64,000 bases of DNA. Origin: Falsiroseomonas selenitidurans. GTDB lineage: Bacteria > Pseudomonadota > Alphaproteobacteria > Acetobacterales > Acetobacteraceae. The position numbers and the translations under genes are program-made. The notes under the pieces are model-generated. The model ran no database searches and was not told the origin of the DNA. It worked only from the letters and a program-made list of their open reading frames with translations. This document shows, piece by piece, positions 63,065 to 64,000 of the stretch. The stretch covers positions 1 to 64,000 of the forward strand of contig NZ_JAAVNE010000022.1 of the NCBI RefSeq assembly GCF_012103215.1. The letters are read 5' to 3'. Within the stretch, counting starts at the first letter, position 1, and each line of letters begins with the position of its first letter.

Positions 63065-63746
63065 AGCGGCGACCGGTCCAGGCTTCCCGTTCCGGACCCA
63101 GGGGCGGGTCGTCCGGCCGGCCCCATTGCGCCACCAGCAGCCGGCGTGGTCGGCTGCCGCGGTTGGGCGCGCCGCCATGCAGCAGCCGCGGATGCAGCAG
63201 CAGCATGGCCCCCGCCGGGCAGCGCGGCACGATGGAGGCGCGCCCGGCGCCGCGCTGCGAGCCGGGCCGCAGCGCGGTGCCGCCATTGCCGGGCCCCATC
63301 GCCTCCAGGCACAGCAGCGCCCGCAGGAAGCGGCCGCGCCGCGTGGTGATGTAGCGGTTGGGAAAATCCCGGTGCCAGGCGATGCCGCTGCCGAAGCCTG
63401 GCGCCTTCTGGGTGACATTGGCGAAGTGGAACACCGGCCGCTTGGTGCCGAGCGCCGGCGCGATGGCCGCCAGCGGCGCGGCTGCGGCCTGCAGGAACAG
63501 CGGCGAGAGCCGCTCCGGCTCCCCCAGGATGAAGACCGCGTCGCGGCCGGGCGGTAGGGGCGCGCCGCGCCGCGCCGCCGGCAGGTCCGATTCCATCACC
63601 CAGCGCCGCCGCTCCGCCGCGCCCGGCGCGCGCCGGGCGACGCGGCCGAGCAGCGCCAGCAGCGCATCCGCCCGGCGGCGCGGCAGGCCGCGCAGCAGCA
63701 CGAAGCCGTCCCGCCACCACCGGTGCAGCCAGGCGGGGCCGCGCAA
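63042..63746 (-). CDS. PhyH-like (phytanoyl-CoA dioxygenase family) protein
   Basis: A 234-residue Fe(II)/2-oxoglutarate-type oxygenase. GIAWHRDFPNRYIT provides the His-x-Asp pair and LLLHPRLLHGGAPNRGSRPRRLL the second His and an Arg, in the order expected. The apparent start is TTG at 63746, only 2 bp after the HemS-like stop; GTG or other starts further in are possible, so the N-terminus is uncertain. It is likely co-transcribed with the HemS-like gene; the substrate is unknown. Confidence 0.72.
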   Translation of the reverse strand: MRGPAWLHRWWRDGFVLLRGLPRRRADALLALLGRVARRAPGAAERRRWVMESDLPAARRGAPLPPGRDAVFILGEPERLSPLFLQAAAAPLAAIAPALGTKRPVFHFANVTQKAPGFGSGIAWHRDFPNRYITTRRGRFLRALLCLEAMGPGNGGTALRPGSQRGAGRASIVPRCPAGAMLLLHPRLLHGGAPNRGSRPRRLLVAQWGRPDDPPLGPEREAWTGRRFRPPPAP

Positions 63747-63748
63747 GG

Positions 63749-64000
63749 TCAGGCCAGCCCGGCCAGCGCCGCCGCCGCCGCCGCGTCCAGCGGGCGCAGC
63801 ACCAGGCCGGTTGGCTCGCCCGCCGCGTCCAGCGCCACGAAACCCTCCGGCGTGGCGCGCAGCGCGGGCACGCTGCCGTCGCGCAGGTGCAGGTGGAAAT
63901 CGGGGCGGATGATGTTGGCGAAGCCCATGGCGGGCTTCACCGCCTCGATCCGGCCGCGCCAGCCCTGCTGCGCCACGCCGGTGCCGAGGCGGATCTCCAC
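63749..64000 (-). CDS. HemS/HmuS-like heme-degradation protein, fragment at window edge
   Basis: Only the last 83 residues are visible; the frame is open at the right edge. WRGRIEAVKPAMGFANIIRP followed by DFHLHLRDGSVPALRA resembles the repeat of HemS/ChuS/HmuS proteins (the G-W-x-N-V ... F-x-L-H-L-R pattern), ending with a D-G-E-P-T-type turn. Such proteins carry or degrade cytoplasmic heme. The assignment is from pattern similarity only, but the neighbours with heme links support it. Confidence 0.55.
   Translation of the reverse strand: MEIRLGTGVAQQGWRGRIEAVKPAMGFANIIRPDFHLHLRDGSVPALRATPEGFVALDAAGEPTGLVLRPLDAAAAAALAGLA

Overview
The window is GC-rich (about 70 percent by eye) with dense, often overlapping genes, alphaproteobacterial-type heme and molybdate systems and several tripartite-tricarboxylate (Bug/TctC) binding proteins. 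This fits an alphaproteobacterium, most likely Acetobacteraceae (Roseomonas-like). That assignment is inference from gene content; no rRNA or other marker is present.

Region A (1-22.6 kb) is accessory DNA. On the minus strand, reading from 11.3 kb down to 1, lie a two-gene module of unknown function (one member has an OmpR-like winged helix), then a tightly coupled phage-like replication and recombination cassette: sigma-like factor, small proteins, RecA-fold ATPase, possible ssDNA-binding protein, SF2 helicase, DUF6511 protein, Cys-rich PD-(D/E)XK nuclease, primase/helicase-like ATPase and a RuvC-like resolvase cut by the window edge. An array of inverted 11-bp repeats sits at the primase/resolvase junction. 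On the plus strand come a four-gene serine-recombinase cassette joined by ATGA overlaps, a type III-like restriction-modification locus with an unknown middle gene and locally low GC, an XRE/ImmA-PIN pair, and a YjzC-like small protein. A tRNA-Gly(GCC) gene at 22.9 kb has its 3' end facing this region and marks the likely edge of the accessory block.

Region B (23-42 kb) starts with an orphan molybdenum hydroxylase subunit and is then a surface-glycan locus: dTDP-rhamnose genes rfbABCD, CMP-Kdo genes kdsA, kdsB and a KpsF/KdsD isomerase, three other glycosyltransferases, two pyruvyl-transferase-like genes (one broken by an in-frame TAA), and a GT29 sialyltransferase-fold enzyme. Two proteins carry galectin-like sequence: a GT2 enzyme with an N-terminal domain, and a stand-alone 252-residue protein with two tandem domains, the second keeping the H-x-D-x-R ... 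N ... W-G-x-E-x-R pattern of galectins. This is the most unusual observation in the window.

Region C (42-61 kb) is metabolic and transport: an M20 amidohydrolase with a complete Dpp-type ABC transporter, modABC with a short ModE-like regulator and a Mo-box-like palindrome, an SDR plus a LigI-like amidohydrolase, three orphan Bug binding proteins, and two convergent catabolic operons (alpha/beta hydrolase-Ldh; GntR-extradiol dioxygenase-Bug) that share a 29-bp operator-like sequence.

Region D (61-64 kb) has an MgtC-like membrane protein and what looks like a heme/iron cluster: a ChaN-like protein, an antibiotic-biosynthesis-monooxygenase-fold protein (possible heme oxygenase), a PhyH-like dioxygenase and a fragment resembling HemS/HmuS, with a Fur-box-like palindrome in the divergent promoter.
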